A model generated the notes under the pieces. That model did no database searches. It saw nothing but the letters and a program-made list of their open reading frames with translations, and had not been told where the DNA came from. This document shows positions 9,491 to 17,874 of a stretch of DNA of 64,000 bases, one piece after another. The stretch is from Gammaproteobacteria bacterium (GTDB lineage Bacteria > Pseudomonadota > Gammaproteobacteria > Pseudomonadales > Azotimanducaceae). Position 1 is the first letter of the stretch, and each line of letters opens with the position of its first letter. A program made the translations under genes and the position numbers. Where the stretch lies: NCBI GenBank assembly GCA_009840305.1, contig VXNY01000029.1, forward strand, positions 62,001-126,000, given 5' to 3'.

Positions 9491-10387
9491 ATGACTCCTG
9501 TACAACATTTCACTATTAGTAGGCACTCTGGTCAGCGCTTGGACAACTTTCTTTTACGGGAGTTGAAATCGGTTCCACGAAGTCGGATCATGCGGATGAT
9601 TCGTAGTGGTGAGGTGCGAGTCAACGGTAAACGAGCCAAAGTTCACCTAAAGCTTAATGAAGGTGATCGTGTGCGAGTTCCACCTCTCATGCTTGAAGAA
9701 GAGCGCTCCGCAGAAGTTCCCTGTTGGCTCATTGACGTTGTGAGCAAAAATGTGATTTACGACGACGATCGCTTGATCGCGGTGAACAAGCCTAGTGGCG
9801 TGTCGGTTCATGGGGGAACTTCAGTACCTATAGGATTAATTGACGCGGTTCGAAAGCACTTTGAAGACGACGAAATTCAATTGGGACACCGCATTGACCG
9901 CGACACCTCTGGATGCGTGCTATTTGCAAAGACGAGAGTTGCTTTGTTGGAAATTCACCACGCGTTGCAACAACAACAGCTGGTGAAGCAGTACGAAAGT
10001 ATCGTCTCTGGGTGCTGGCCTAAGGACGTTAGCGAGGTAACGGTACCACTTAGAAAATACCGACTTCCTAACAACGAACGTCGCGTAGAAGTACATGAAA
10101 CCGGCAAAGCCGCGATGACGAAATTTAAGATCCTACGTGCTACGGATTCTTTGAGTTGGCTTCACATTGAGCCCACAACTGGTCGAACACATCAGATTCG
10201 CGTACATTGCCAGTATCAAGGACATCCCATCGTAGGTGACCGCAAATACGCGACACCACAGAACTCCAAGCCACCAAATATGATGCTACACGCTCTGAGT
10301 GTTCAGTTCACCGGTGGGCATCCTATTCAGGCACCGGTCCCTCCGTACTTTGAAGAGTATTGGCGGAAACATGCTCCAGCGGATTGA
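9491..10387 (+). CDS. rluC: 23S rRNA pseudouridine synthase (RluC family)
   Basis: This 298-residue enzyme isomerises specific uridines of 23S rRNA; RluC of E. coli modifies positions 955, 2504 and 2580. An N-terminal S4 RNA-binding domain spans residues 10-60 (RSRIMRMIRSGEVRVNGKR). The catalytic domain follows, with the active aspartate in HRIDRDTSGCVLFAKT and the C-terminal GRTHQIRVH motif. Its position divergent from rne and ahead of maf-yceD-rpmF is the same as in E. coli, which supports RluC over RluD. Its last 65 bases lie antisense to the last 65 bases of the maf gene. Confidence 0.92.
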   Translation: MTPVQHFTISRHSGQRLDNFLLRELKSVPRSRIMRMIRSGEVRVNGKRAKVHLKLNEGDRVRVPPLMLEEERSAEVPCWLIDVVSKNVIYDDDRLIAVNKPSGVSVHGGTSVPIGLIDAVRKHFEDDEIQLGHRIDRDTSGCVLFAKTRVALLEIHHALQQQQLVKQYESIVSGCWPKDVSEVTVPLRKYRLPNNERRVEVHETGKAAMTKFKILRATDSLSWLHIEPTTGRTHQIRVHCQYQGHPIVGDRKYATPQNSKPPNMMLHALSVQFTGGHPIQAPVPPYFEEYWRKHAPAD

Positions 10388-10949
10388 TACCACATTCTCG
10401 AAGAAATTCTGCGGTTCGTATTAGCGGTAGCCCAACGATAGCAGTGGGATCTTCAGAACGGACCGACTCGAAAAGGAGAGGTCCATGTGCTTCTGACTTT
10501 ATCGCTCCTGCGCAATCCAACGGTTGGTCCAAGGTTAAGTAAGCATTCGCTTCACTCTCGGTAAAGTCGCGGAACTGAACTTCAGTTTCTACAACGTCAG
10601 ACAAGGTTTTACCTTCAGGATCGAGCACCGAAACCGCAGAGAAAAAACAGACTGCTCGACCTCTGAAACTAAGCAGCATCTCTTGAGCTCTTTCAAAAAC
10701 GCCGGGCTTGACTAATAGTAATTCATTACACACCCCCGTTTGATCGCTACCAATCACGACACAATTTGGAAAGCTTTCTGCGACTGCTCTCGCTTTCATA
10801 GTAGCTACGCGTAGAGCTATAGCACTGGGAGACTCTGAAGGACGGGGATGTTCGTCAATATCTGGTGACACTGAGCGAAATTGATAACCTAATGAAGCGA
10901 GTTGTTGTTGGCGATACGCTGACGAAGATGCTAATATTAGGTTACGCAT
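10323..10949 (-). CDS. yceF: Maf-family nucleotide pyrophosphatase (YceF-like)
   Basis: This 208-residue Maf protein hydrolyses nucleoside triphosphates to monophosphates; YceF of E. coli prefers m7GTP. The N-terminal LILASSSAYRQQQL matches the Maf signature. It also has the SDQTGV motif in VVIGSDQTGVCNE, the acidic DCAGAIKSE segment and a C-terminal GLPLI motif. In E. coli yceF is also transcribed opposite to the yceD-rpmF-plsX run, as here. The gene converges on rluC and overlaps it tail to tail by 65 bases, a longer overlap than usual. The C-terminal 25 residues (after the GINPLEHV segment) are therefore encoded antisense to rluC. Confidence 0.9.
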   Translation of the reverse strand: MRNLILASSSAYRQQQLASLGYQFRSVSPDIDEHPRPSESPSAIALRVATMKARAVAESFPNCVVIGSDQTGVCNELLLVKPGVFERAQEMLLSFRGRAVCFFSAVSVLDPEGKTLSDVVETEVQFRDFTESEANAYLTLDQPLDCAGAIKSEAHGPLLFESVRSEDPTAIVGLPLIRTAEFLRECGINPLEHVSANTLQSTEGPVPE

Positions 10950-11052
10950 AGTTTAACAACTCGATTGCGTCAAGTCATGAGTAAATTGCGACCATTGACA
11001 GTATCTTGCATTGTCTCTATCATCTTGAATAGCGAAAGCGCATTGGATATTC

Positions 11053-11550
11053 ATGATTGTATTTTGTCCGAGCGACTGCGCCCGTGCAAACCGCAAGTGG
11101 CAACGCCGTCTCTCGATGCCTACGTTTCCACGGTTATATGAAGCGGTAGGAAAGCTTAACGAAGCTGTAAGTGTACAACTAGAGTTTTCGCTTGACGAAA
11201 ACGACCGAGTTCGTGTGTTTGGTCAAATAGAAACCAAAGCTAAGCTTCGGTGTCATGCGTGTTCGCTGGAAAAAGAAGTTCCATTTACTGTAGATCTTGA
11301 CATACGGTTGGTTCGATCAGAGCGGGAAGCTCGTGAAATTTTTGGCGAATTTGATGCAATCGTCGTCAGCGATGATAAAATTACCCTACAAGAACTCATT
11401 GAAGACGATGTTCTAATGAGCATACCTTCTCGAGTTTGCGACGACCAACAAGCCTGTCCGCGCCGACACACGGACACCGAGGCAATCCCTCCGAAAACAC
11501 ATCGGCCTTTCGCCAACATTGGGCGGTTGATGAAAGCAAGTCGGTCGTAA
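11053..11550 (+). CDS. yceD: YceD family protein (DUF177), rpmF partner
   Basis: This 165-residue YceD/DUF177 protein is found almost always just upstream of rpmF. Its role is linked to 23S rRNA accumulation, and the mechanism is not settled. Visible features are the CHACSLEK segment corresponding to the conserved CxxC-like turn, a central acidic block (IELLEDDVLMSIPS-like, residues about 115-130) and a C-terminal RPFANIGRLMK ending that matches the NPFAVLASLK ending of E. coli YceD. The start could be ATG 11053 or ATG 11116. The longer form is nearer the usual length. It is followed 29 bases later by rpmF. Confidence 0.85.
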   Translation: MIVFCPSDCARANRKWQRRLSMPTFPRLYEAVGKLNEAVSVQLEFSLDENDRVRVFGQIETKAKLRCHACSLEKEVPFTVDLDIRLVRSEREAREIFGEFDAIVVSDDKITLQELIEDDVLMSIPSRVCDDQQACPRRHTDTEAIPPKTHRPFANIGRLMKASRS

Positions 11551-11579
11551 ATAGTTTCACTCAATTCGGTATTTAGTTT

Positions 11580-11780
11580 ATGGCAGTCCAACAGAATAAG
11601 AAGACGCGTTCAAAGAGAGATCATCGGCGAGCACATGATCGAGTAATCACGCCAACGCTCACTGAAGATCAAAACACCGGTGAGATTCATCGTCGCCATC
11701 ATGTCGCTGCAGACGGTCAATATCGAGGTAGACAAGTGCGAGAACTTAAAGTACCAGAGGAAGACCTACTAGAAGAGTAG
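11580..11780 (+). CDS. rpmF: 50S ribosomal protein L32 with acidic C-terminal extension
   Basis: The first residues [20 protein letters not shown] and the later [18 protein letters not shown] are clear L32 sequence. It lacks the CxxC pairs, so it is the zinc-free form. It is 66 residues long, about nine more than the E. coli protein. The extra residues form an acidic tail ([11 protein letters not shown]), which is unexpected for a basic ribosomal protein. It lies between yceD and plsX, as in most proteobacteria. Confidence 0.95.
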   Translation: MAVQQNKKTRSKRDHRRAHDRVITPTLTEDQNTGEIHRRHHVAADGQYRGRQVRELKVPEEDLLEE

Positions 11781-11811
11781 AGTTTCATAGCTATCGCTAT
11801 GGAATGCTTTC

Positions 11812-12780
11812 ATGGTTGCCGCTCGACTTCAGATCGCGGTCGATACTCTCGGCTCCGAATCACCCACAGATCACATCGTTGCTGGCGCGCGGGAGTTTAT
11901 TGACGCCAATTCTGATTGCGATTTAACTCTCATTGGACGACGCCGGGACCTTTCTGACTTTCCCGCAAATCGTTGTCGAATCGTAGATTGTCCAACGGCT
12001 GTGCCACAACATGCGACACTCCTTGACGTACTCCGAAAGAAAAGTGACTCCTCGTTGCGAACTGGTTTGAGTTTGCTGTCCGATCGGAGTGTGCATGCTC
12101 TAGTTTCGACTGGGAACAGCGGCGCGCTTATGGTGCTTGGAAGACAGATCATTTCAACGCTACCTGGAATTACTCGTCCGGCGATGATAAAACAGTTCAC
12201 TCGAGCGACTGGGTCCTTTTGGATGCTCGACTTAGGGGCTAACCTCGCGCGTCGTCCTGGTCTCCTCAGTGAATTCGCGCGTATCGGGAGTGCCTATGCG
12301 AGTTCCATAGGTGGTATGAAAGAAGCCAAGGTCGCGTTGTTAAACATCGGAATGGAAGCGTACAAAGGACCGCAATACTTGCGCGACACAGCTGTGGAGC
12401 TCGCTCGAGATCCAAAGGTGAACTTTGTCGGATACATTGAAGCGCACGCGCTATTCGACGGTATCGCTGATGTTGTCGTAACTGACGGCTTCACGGGAAA
12501 CGTTGTATTGAAGTCCATTGAAGGGGCATTGGGGATTGCACGACAACATGTTCAAGATGCTTTGAATAGTTCAGACGACGCTAAGAATGAATCTGTTTCC
12601 AAACGGGTTAATTCAAGGTTAAATGCTCAGACTTACAATGGCGCAAGTCTCGTTGGATTGCGGGGCGTCATAGTAAAATGTCATGGGAACACGAACCACA
12701 TCGGAATTCGATCGGCCTTAGCGTTGGCTAAGCACGAAATAATCGCGCAAGTACCGCAACGCTTAGAAACTCACTTCTAA
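11812..12780 (+). CDS. plsX: Phosphate acyltransferase (PlsX)
   Basis: This 322-residue enzyme makes acyl-phosphate from acyl-ACP for phospholipid synthesis at the membrane. Family motifs are visible: the IAVDTLGSE opening (usual form DxMGGD, here altered), VSTGNSGALM, MLDLGANL and the C-terminal GLRGVIVKCHGN. It is shorter than the E. coli enzyme by about 30 residues, and the DAMGGD motif reads DTLGSE, so the N-terminal glycine loop is atypical. It is followed directly by fabD. In E. coli fabH sits between them. Confidence 0.9.
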   Translation: MVAARLQIAVDTLGSESPTDHIVAGAREFIDANSDCDLTLIGRRRDLSDFPANRCRIVDCPTAVPQHATLLDVLRKKSDSSLRTGLSLLSDRSVHALVSTGNSGALMVLGRQIISTLPGITRPAMIKQFTRATGSFWMLDLGANLARRPGLLSEFARIGSAYASSIGGMKEAKVALLNIGMEAYKGPQYLRDTAVELARDPKVNFVGYIEAHALFDGIADVVVTDGFTGNVVLKSIEGALGIARQHVQDALNSSDDAKNESVSKRVNSRLNAQTYNGASLVGLRGVIVKCHGNTNHIGIRSALALAKHEIIAQVPQRLETHF

Positions 12781-12800
12781 CAATCACAGAAACTGAATTG

Positions 12801-13724
12801 ATGTCGAGAGTCGCGTATCTATTTCCAGGGCAAGGTTCACAGTCGGTGGGTATGCTTGCAGATCTCTCCGAATTGGGTACTGACATTCAGGAACACTTAG
12901 CGCGTGCGTCTGACGTAATAAAAGTAGATTTAACGACGATTGTCGCGAACGGCCCTGAGGACAAGTTAAACAAGACTGAAGTTACACAACCTGCAATTCT
13001 GGCGACATCGATTGGCTTATTCTCGATGACTCGTCGGCTTGGTTTAGAGACGCCCTGTGCCGTGGCTGGACATAGTCTCGGCGAATATAGTGCCTTAGTA
13101 GCCAGCGGAGTGCTTAATTTCGAATCTGCAGTGCGGTTAGTGTATGAACGTGGAAAGATCATGCAAGCCGCGGTACCGGAAGGCTCGGGTGCGATAGTGG
13201 TAGTACTTGGACTGAACGATGAAACCGTCCGAGAAGTTTGTGATTCAGTTGACGAAACAGTAGAGATAGCCAATTACAACTGCCCAGAGCAAGTAGTTAT
13301 CGCGGGTTTGACTTCAGCCGTCGAACGAGCTTCGGTGGCGTGTATGGACGCTGGCGCTTGGCGACTTGTTCCGATCCCAATGAGCGTGCCTAGTCATTGC
13401 TATCTTCTTCACGGTGCCAGAAAACATCTTGAAGGGGTACTGTCACATTTAGAATTTCAGCACTCAAACTTTAAGGTCTATCAGAATATCAATGCGAAAG
13501 TCACAGACGATCCTGAGGAAATTAAACAAAATCTCGTCGGACAGATCAGCTCCAGCGTATTGTGGCATCAAACCATCAGAGCGATGATAGATCACGGTAT
13601 AAACACGTTCGTTGAATGTGGTCCGGGTAGAGTGCTCACCGGACTAATGCGACGTATTGATCGTGAGGTTACCGCAACAGCTTTGAGTAACCGAGAAACA
13701 ATTGAAGAATTAATCAGAGAGTGA
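12801..13724 (+). CDS. fabD: Malonyl-CoA:ACP transacylase (FabD)
   Basis: This 308-residue cytoplasmic enzyme loads malonyl groups onto acyl carrier protein. The FPGQGSQ opening, the nucleophile serine in GHSLGEYSA (residue 92) and the histidine in VPSHC (near residue 199) are all present. A TTG lies one codon upstream of the ATG at 12801; the ATG is preferred. It follows plsX after 20 bases and reaches the fabG start region, so it is part of the fatty acid operon. Confidence 0.95.
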   Translation: MSRVAYLFPGQGSQSVGMLADLSELGTDIQEHLARASDVIKVDLTTIVANGPEDKLNKTEVTQPAILATSIGLFSMTRRLGLETPCAVAGHSLGEYSALVASGVLNFESAVRLVYERGKIMQAAVPEGSGAIVVVLGLNDETVREVCDSVDETVEIANYNCPEQVVIAGLTSAVERASVACMDAGAWRLVPIPMSVPSHCYLLHGARKHLEGVLSHLEFQHSNFKVYQNINAKVTDDPEEIKQNLVGQISSSVLWHQTIRAMIDHGINTFVECGPGRVLTGLMRRIDREVTATALSNRETIEELIRE

Positions 13725-14455
13725 ACATGACACAAAAATCCGCATTAGTAACAGGTGCAAGTCGCGGAATTGGACAAGCGATCGCTAGTCGCTTAGCCGC
13801 CGATGGCTTCTACGTGTTTGGCACTGCGACAAGCCAAGCTGGAGCAGATCGCATATCGGAGAGTCTTGATTCAAACGGTAGCGGAGTCCAATTGCAACTA
13901 ACCAATGCATCATCGATCGAAAACGTTTTACAAACCATTGCTGATTCTGAAAGAACGATTTCGGTATTGGTAAATAATGCTGGAGTCACGAAAGACAAGT
14001 TGTTGCTTCGAATGTCAGAACCTTTGTGGGATGAAGTGCTCGACACAAACCTTACTGGATTTTTCCGCGTTACCAAGCCCGTGTTACGCGGCATGTTTAA
14101 GCAGCGCTGGGGGCGCATTGTGAATCTTGGGTCAGTCGTTGCACGAACGGGAAATCGTGGACAAGCGCACTACTGCGCTACGAAAGCAGGAATCGAAGGA
14201 TTTACCCGAGCGCTCGCAATGGAAGTCGCATCTCGCGGTATCACTGTGAACTGTGTTGCACCAGGTTTAATTTCGACCGACATGACCACAGATATTTCCG
14301 AGCGCGGTGAGGAGGCTTTGTTAACCGTTGTGCCCTTAGGTCGAGCTGGAACCCCAGAAGATGTTGCTAACACAGTCGCGTTTCTAGTGAGCACCGAAGC
14401 GAGTTACATCACTGGTCAAACTATCCACGTTAATGGTGGTATGTACGCGCCTTGA
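13721..14455 (+). CDS. fabG: 3-oxoacyl-ACP reductase (FabG)
   Basis: This short-chain dehydrogenase of about 244 residues reduces 3-oxoacyl-ACP with NADPH in fatty acid elongation. The cofactor loop is VTGASRGIGQAIA, NNAG lies in LVNNAGVTKD, and the catalytic Ser-Tyr-Lys are in LGSVVAR and YCATKAG. Translation may start at GTG 13721, overlapping fabD by four bases, or at ATG 13727, which has a purine-rich AGAGAG just upstream. A separate promoter region of 185 bases lies between it and acpP. Confidence 0.95.
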   Translation: MNMTQKSALVTGASRGIGQAIASRLAADGFYVFGTATSQAGADRISESLDSNGSGVQLQLTNASSIENVLQTIADSERTISVLVNNAGVTKDKLLLRMSEPLWDEVLDTNLTGFFRVTKPVLRGMFKQRWGRIVNLGSVVARTGNRGQAHYCATKAGIEGFTRALAMEVASRGITVNCVAPGLISTDMTTDISERGEEALLTVVPLGRAGTPEDVANTVAFLVSTEASYITGQTIHVNGGMYAP

Positions 14456-14640
14456 GAGGCGTGAGGACTACGAGTCAGGGACACTGTGAGTTGGGATAGG
14501 AAAATACCTCGATAGTGCTCGAAGTGTTTTCTGAGTTCCGCCTTTCATCCTACGAGTTACCTAGACCACAAAAGTAAAATACGTTGTCCCGATAGGGATG
14601 TTTGTTTAAATAACACCGAGATACGGAGACCCATACACGA

Positions 14641-14901
14641 ATGAGTTCTATTGAAGAGCGCGTAAAAAGACTGATAGCCGAACAACTGAAGAGCGAGCTG
14701 AAAGATGTAACTGACGAAGCTTCTCTTATGGACGATCTCGGTGCCGATTCACTTGACACGGTCGAGTTAGTTATGGCATTAGAGGAAGAGTTTGAAACTG
14801 AGATTCCCGATGAAGATGCCGAGAGTATTGCAACGGTGAAACAGGTAATCGATTACATCAAGGACCAGATAGCAAACACTTCAGAGTCCGACAAGGACTA
14901 G
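14641..14901 (+). CDS. acpP: Acyl carrier protein
   Basis: This 86-residue acidic four-helix carrier protein holds growing acyl chains on a phosphopantetheine arm. The attachment serine is residue 37 in [18 protein letters not shown]. It is a few residues longer than E. coli AcpP at the C-terminus (ANTSESDKD). It is preceded by 185 non-coding bases with a GGAG-like ribosome site (acggagaccc), which fits the usual separate high-level promoter of acpP. fabF follows after 73 bases. Confidence 0.97.
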   Translation: MSSIEERVKRLIAEQLKSELKDVTDEASLMDDLGADSLDTVELVMALEEEFETEIPDEDAESIATVKQVIDYIKDQIANTSESDKD

Positions 14902-14974
14902 AACTCTCGCTGTTGTTGCACTATCGCGTACCCTTTTCACGCATTGAGTCGAACTACCACCGAAAACGACCGTA

Positions 14975-16207
14975 ATGTCTAAGTCACGAGTCGTAGTGAC
15001 CGGTATGGGAGCTTTGACTCCCATCGGGAACACGGTGGAGGAGACTTGGAACAATGCACTTGCAGGTGTTAGTGGCGTAGCTCAAATCGATGCGTTTGAT
15101 ACCACAGATCATCGAGTTACGATCGGCGCGCGGATTCGAGACTTTAACGTTGAGGATCACTTTACTTCGAAAAACGCCACGCGATACGACGAATTCATAC
15201 AGCTCGGATATGCTTCAACTGTTCAAGCCATAGAGCAATCTGGGATTCATCTTAGTCCCGACGTGTCCAATATCGGCGTTGCTTTTGGATCCGGTATCGG
15301 CGGGATCCGGATGATTTGCTCGCAACACCAAGTTTTACTTGAGCGCGGGCCGCGACGAGTATCACCATTTTTCGTACCGTCCAGCATCGTCAACATGATC
15401 TCAGGACAAGTTTCGATCGACTATGGATTCGGTGGTCCTAATATCTCTATTGTTACGGCGTGCACGACAGGCTGTCATAACATTGGAGTTGGGGTCCGAA
15501 TGATTCAATGCGGGGATGCGACAGGGATGGTAGTCGGCGGTGCGGAATGGTCGACGTGTCCGTTGGCGGTCGCAGGATTCGCTTCCATGAAAGCTCTTTC
15601 GACCCGGAACGACGAACCGGAACGAGCGAGCCGCCCTTGGGATAAAGCTCGGGACGGATTTGTTTTAGGGGATGGAGCTGGTTGTTTGGTGATCGAGTCT
15701 TACGAACACGCGGTCGCGCGCGATGCTGAAATCCTTGCAGAAATTGTTGGTTTCGGTATGAGCGCGGACGCGCACCATATTACCGGTCCACCAGAAGACG
15801 GCAAGGGCGCGATCGCCTCGATGCAAAGAGCACTAGACGACGCGGGCGTAAATCCAGAAGAAATTCACTACATTAACGCTCACGGCACGTCGACACCGTT
15901 AGGCGACATCGCTGAGACAAAGGCTATTAAGGCGGTGTTTGGCGAAGATTGTTCTATTCCAATCAGTTCGTCTAAATCGATGTTTGGTCACTTGTTAGGT
16001 GCTGCGGGTGCCGTTGAAGCTATTGTTTCGATTCAAACTCTCCGAGAACAACGGGCACATCCAACCATAAATCTAGAAGATCCTGACGACGAATGTGATT
16101 TGGACTTCATTCCAAAGCAATCGCGAGACATTTCGGCTGAGTACACACTCAGTAATTCGTTTGGTTTTGGCGGCACCAACGGCACGCTGATTTTTCGCAA
16201 AGTGTAA
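14975..16207 (+). CDS. fabF: 3-oxoacyl-ACP synthase II (FabF)
   Basis: This 410-residue condensing enzyme elongates acyl-ACP with malonyl-ACP. The active cysteine is residue 163 (TACTTGCHN), with the two histidines in NAHGTSTPLGD and KSMFGHLLGAAG, and the C-terminal FGFGGTNG glycine loop is complete. Most FabF proteins read ACTSG at the active site; this one reads ACTTG. In E. coli fabF is followed by pabC; here it is followed by mltG after two bases. As the fab cluster lacks fabH, another enzyme, encoded elsewhere, must start synthesis. Confidence 0.95.
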   Translation: MSKSRVVVTGMGALTPIGNTVEETWNNALAGVSGVAQIDAFDTTDHRVTIGARIRDFNVEDHFTSKNATRYDEFIQLGYASTVQAIEQSGIHLSPDVSNIGVAFGSGIGGIRMICSQHQVLLERGPRRVSPFFVPSSIVNMISGQVSIDYGFGGPNISIVTACTTGCHNIGVGVRMIQCGDATGMVVGGAEWSTCPLAVAGFASMKALSTRNDEPERASRPWDKARDGFVLGDGAGCLVIESYEHAVARDAEILAEIVGFGMSADAHHITGPPEDGKGAIASMQRALDDAGVNPEEIHYINAHGTSTPLGDIAETKAIKAVFGEDCSIPISSSKSMFGHLLGAAGAVEAIVSIQTLREQRAHPTINLEDPDDECDLDFIPKQSRDISAEYTLSNSFGFGGTNGTLIFRKV

Positions 16208-16209
16208 TC

Positions 16210-17244
16210 GTGGGACCACTGAATCGTTCTCGAACGATAGCGACAGTAGTGGTCTTAATATGTGCGTTGGGTGTCGTAGTGTTCTGCCACTATGAAATGT
16301 GGAAACACCATGAGATTGAGATTGAGGAGGCGCAGTCTCTTGAAATTCAACCAGGCGACCATTTTGCTGACATTGCCTCCAAGCTACAGTCCCAAGGCAT
16401 AATTCAAAACATTGGATACTTTGAATTGCTCGCACGAGTATCAAATTCCACGGGTTCGATCCAAGCTGGAGAATATTCGTTTTCCGGTTCGTACACACCA
16501 GTAACTGTGCTGCAGAATCTAGTTCAAGGGAACGTGGTAACGCGCACACTCACTCTACCCGAAGGTGGTTCGTTCGATGAGTTTTTGCATGTTTTGGAGT
16601 CGACCCCGAAGATTGATTTCAATCTGACAAACCGAAATGTTGAAACCGCTTTAGCGGAGTTGAAAATCACAGGAACTTGGGATCAGATCCCTTCAAACCA
16701 CGGCGAAGGCTGGTTCTTTCCGGACACCTATCAATATACAACCTCGACTCCAGCATCTGAAGTACTGAGTATCGCGCACAGTAAGATGATTGATGAATTA
16801 AGAGAAGCGTGGACTCAGCGCGATCCAACCACACCATTGAACACACCCTACGAATTGTTAATATTGGCGTCAATTATTGAAAAAGAATCGGGAGTTATAG
16901 AAGATCAGAGACAAATCAGTGGCGTGTTCTCCCGACGTTTAACGAAAGGTATGCGCTTACAGGCAGACCCTACGGTAATCTATGGTCTCGGGGACTCATT
17001 CGACGGCAATCTCACACGTGCACATCTCAACATGGAGCACCCTTACAACACGTACCGGAATTACGGGCTACCACCGACTCCGATTGCCGCACCTAGCCGC
17101 GCAGCTCTCCATGCCGCGGCTAATCCAGCACTAGGCGACGCCCTATATTTCGTTTCACGCGGAGACGGTACAAGTGAATTTTCAGCAACACTTGAAGAGC
17201 ACAATCGTGCAGTGCGCAAGTACCAACTAAACCAGAAAGACTGA
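16210..17244 (+). CDS. mltG: Endolytic murein transglycosylase (MltG)
   Basis: This 344-residue inner-membrane enzyme cuts nascent glycan strands in peptidoglycan. One N-terminal membrane helix spans residues about 8-28. A LysM-like segment precedes the YceG catalytic domain, which has the glutamate in ASIIEKESG and the downstream LQADPTVIYG and GLPPTPIAAPS motifs. The start is GTG at 16210, immediately after fabF, and tmk begins on the next base after its stop. The fabF-(pabC)-mltG-tmk-holB order is conserved in gammaproteobacteria; here pabC is missing. Confidence 0.93.
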   Translation: MGPLNRSRTIATVVVLICALGVVVFCHYEMWKHHEIEIEEAQSLEIQPGDHFADIASKLQSQGIIQNIGYFELLARVSNSTGSIQAGEYSFSGSYTPVTVLQNLVQGNVVTRTLTLPEGGSFDEFLHVLESTPKIDFNLTNRNVETALAELKITGTWDQIPSNHGEGWFFPDTYQYTTSTPASEVLSIAHSKMIDELREAWTQRDPTTPLNTPYELLILASIIEKESGVIEDQRQISGVFSRRLTKGMRLQADPTVIYGLGDSFDGNLTRAHLNMEHPYNTYRNYGLPPTPIAAPSRAALHAAANPALGDALYFVSRGDGTSEFSATLEEHNRAVRKYQLNQKD

Positions 17245-17874
17245 ATGCAAAAGAAAGGTCAGTTTATAACATTGGAAGGAGTCGATGGGGTCGGAAAGAG
17301 TACTGTCGTACCATATATTGAACACGTACTGCAATCCCACTCAATCCCGTACTTTATCACTCGAGAACCGGGCGGTACGCCGCTCGCCGAAGGAATCCGA
17401 AAATTGCTGTTGTCAGATTGGGATGAATCCGTAACTGCTGAAGCGGAGTTGTTTCTTATATTTGCTGCTCGGGCACAACATGTTGCTGAAGTAATCAAAC
17501 CGCGAATTGAAGTCGGTACTTGGGTGATCTGCGAACGTTTTACAGATGCTTCGTTCGCATACCAAGGTGGTGGCAGACACCTACCTCTCAGTCTTGTCGA
17601 AAGTCTTGCCGAAGCAGTACACTCAGAGTACTGGCCAGATCTCACAGTATATCTTGATATTGATGTTGAAACCGCGCTTCAACGACGGGCACATCGCGTC
17701 CAAGACCGCATCGAAAAAGAGACCGTCGATTTCTTTGAGATCGCACGAACCACATACTTAAAACTCGCGGAGACTGAGTCTAGGATTGTCAAGATTGACG
17801 CGAGCGTCCCATTGACAGAACTGACTCGCTCTGTTTCGAACGTGGTGCAGAACTTTGTAGCTCAACAGCAATGA
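17245..17874 (+). CDS. tmk: Thymidylate kinase
   Basis: This 209-residue kinase converts dTMP to dTDP. The P-loop is EGVDGVGKST (residues about 9-18), followed by TREPGGTPLAE, ERFTDASFAYQGGGR and a lid segment with arginines ending in QDRIEKETVDFF. The basic residues in the lid rather than the P-loop match the E. coli-like type. Its last four bases overlap the holB start, so the two are translationally coupled. Confidence 0.95.
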   Translation: MQKKGQFITLEGVDGVGKSTVVPYIEHVLQSHSIPYFITREPGGTPLAEGIRKLLLSDWDESVTAEAELFLIFAARAQHVAEVIKPRIEVGTWVICERFTDASFAYQGGGRHLPLSLVESLAEAVHSEYWPDLTVYLDIDVETALQRRAHRVQDRIEKETVDFFEIARTTYLKLAETESRIVKIDASVPLTELTRSVSNVVQNFVAQQQ

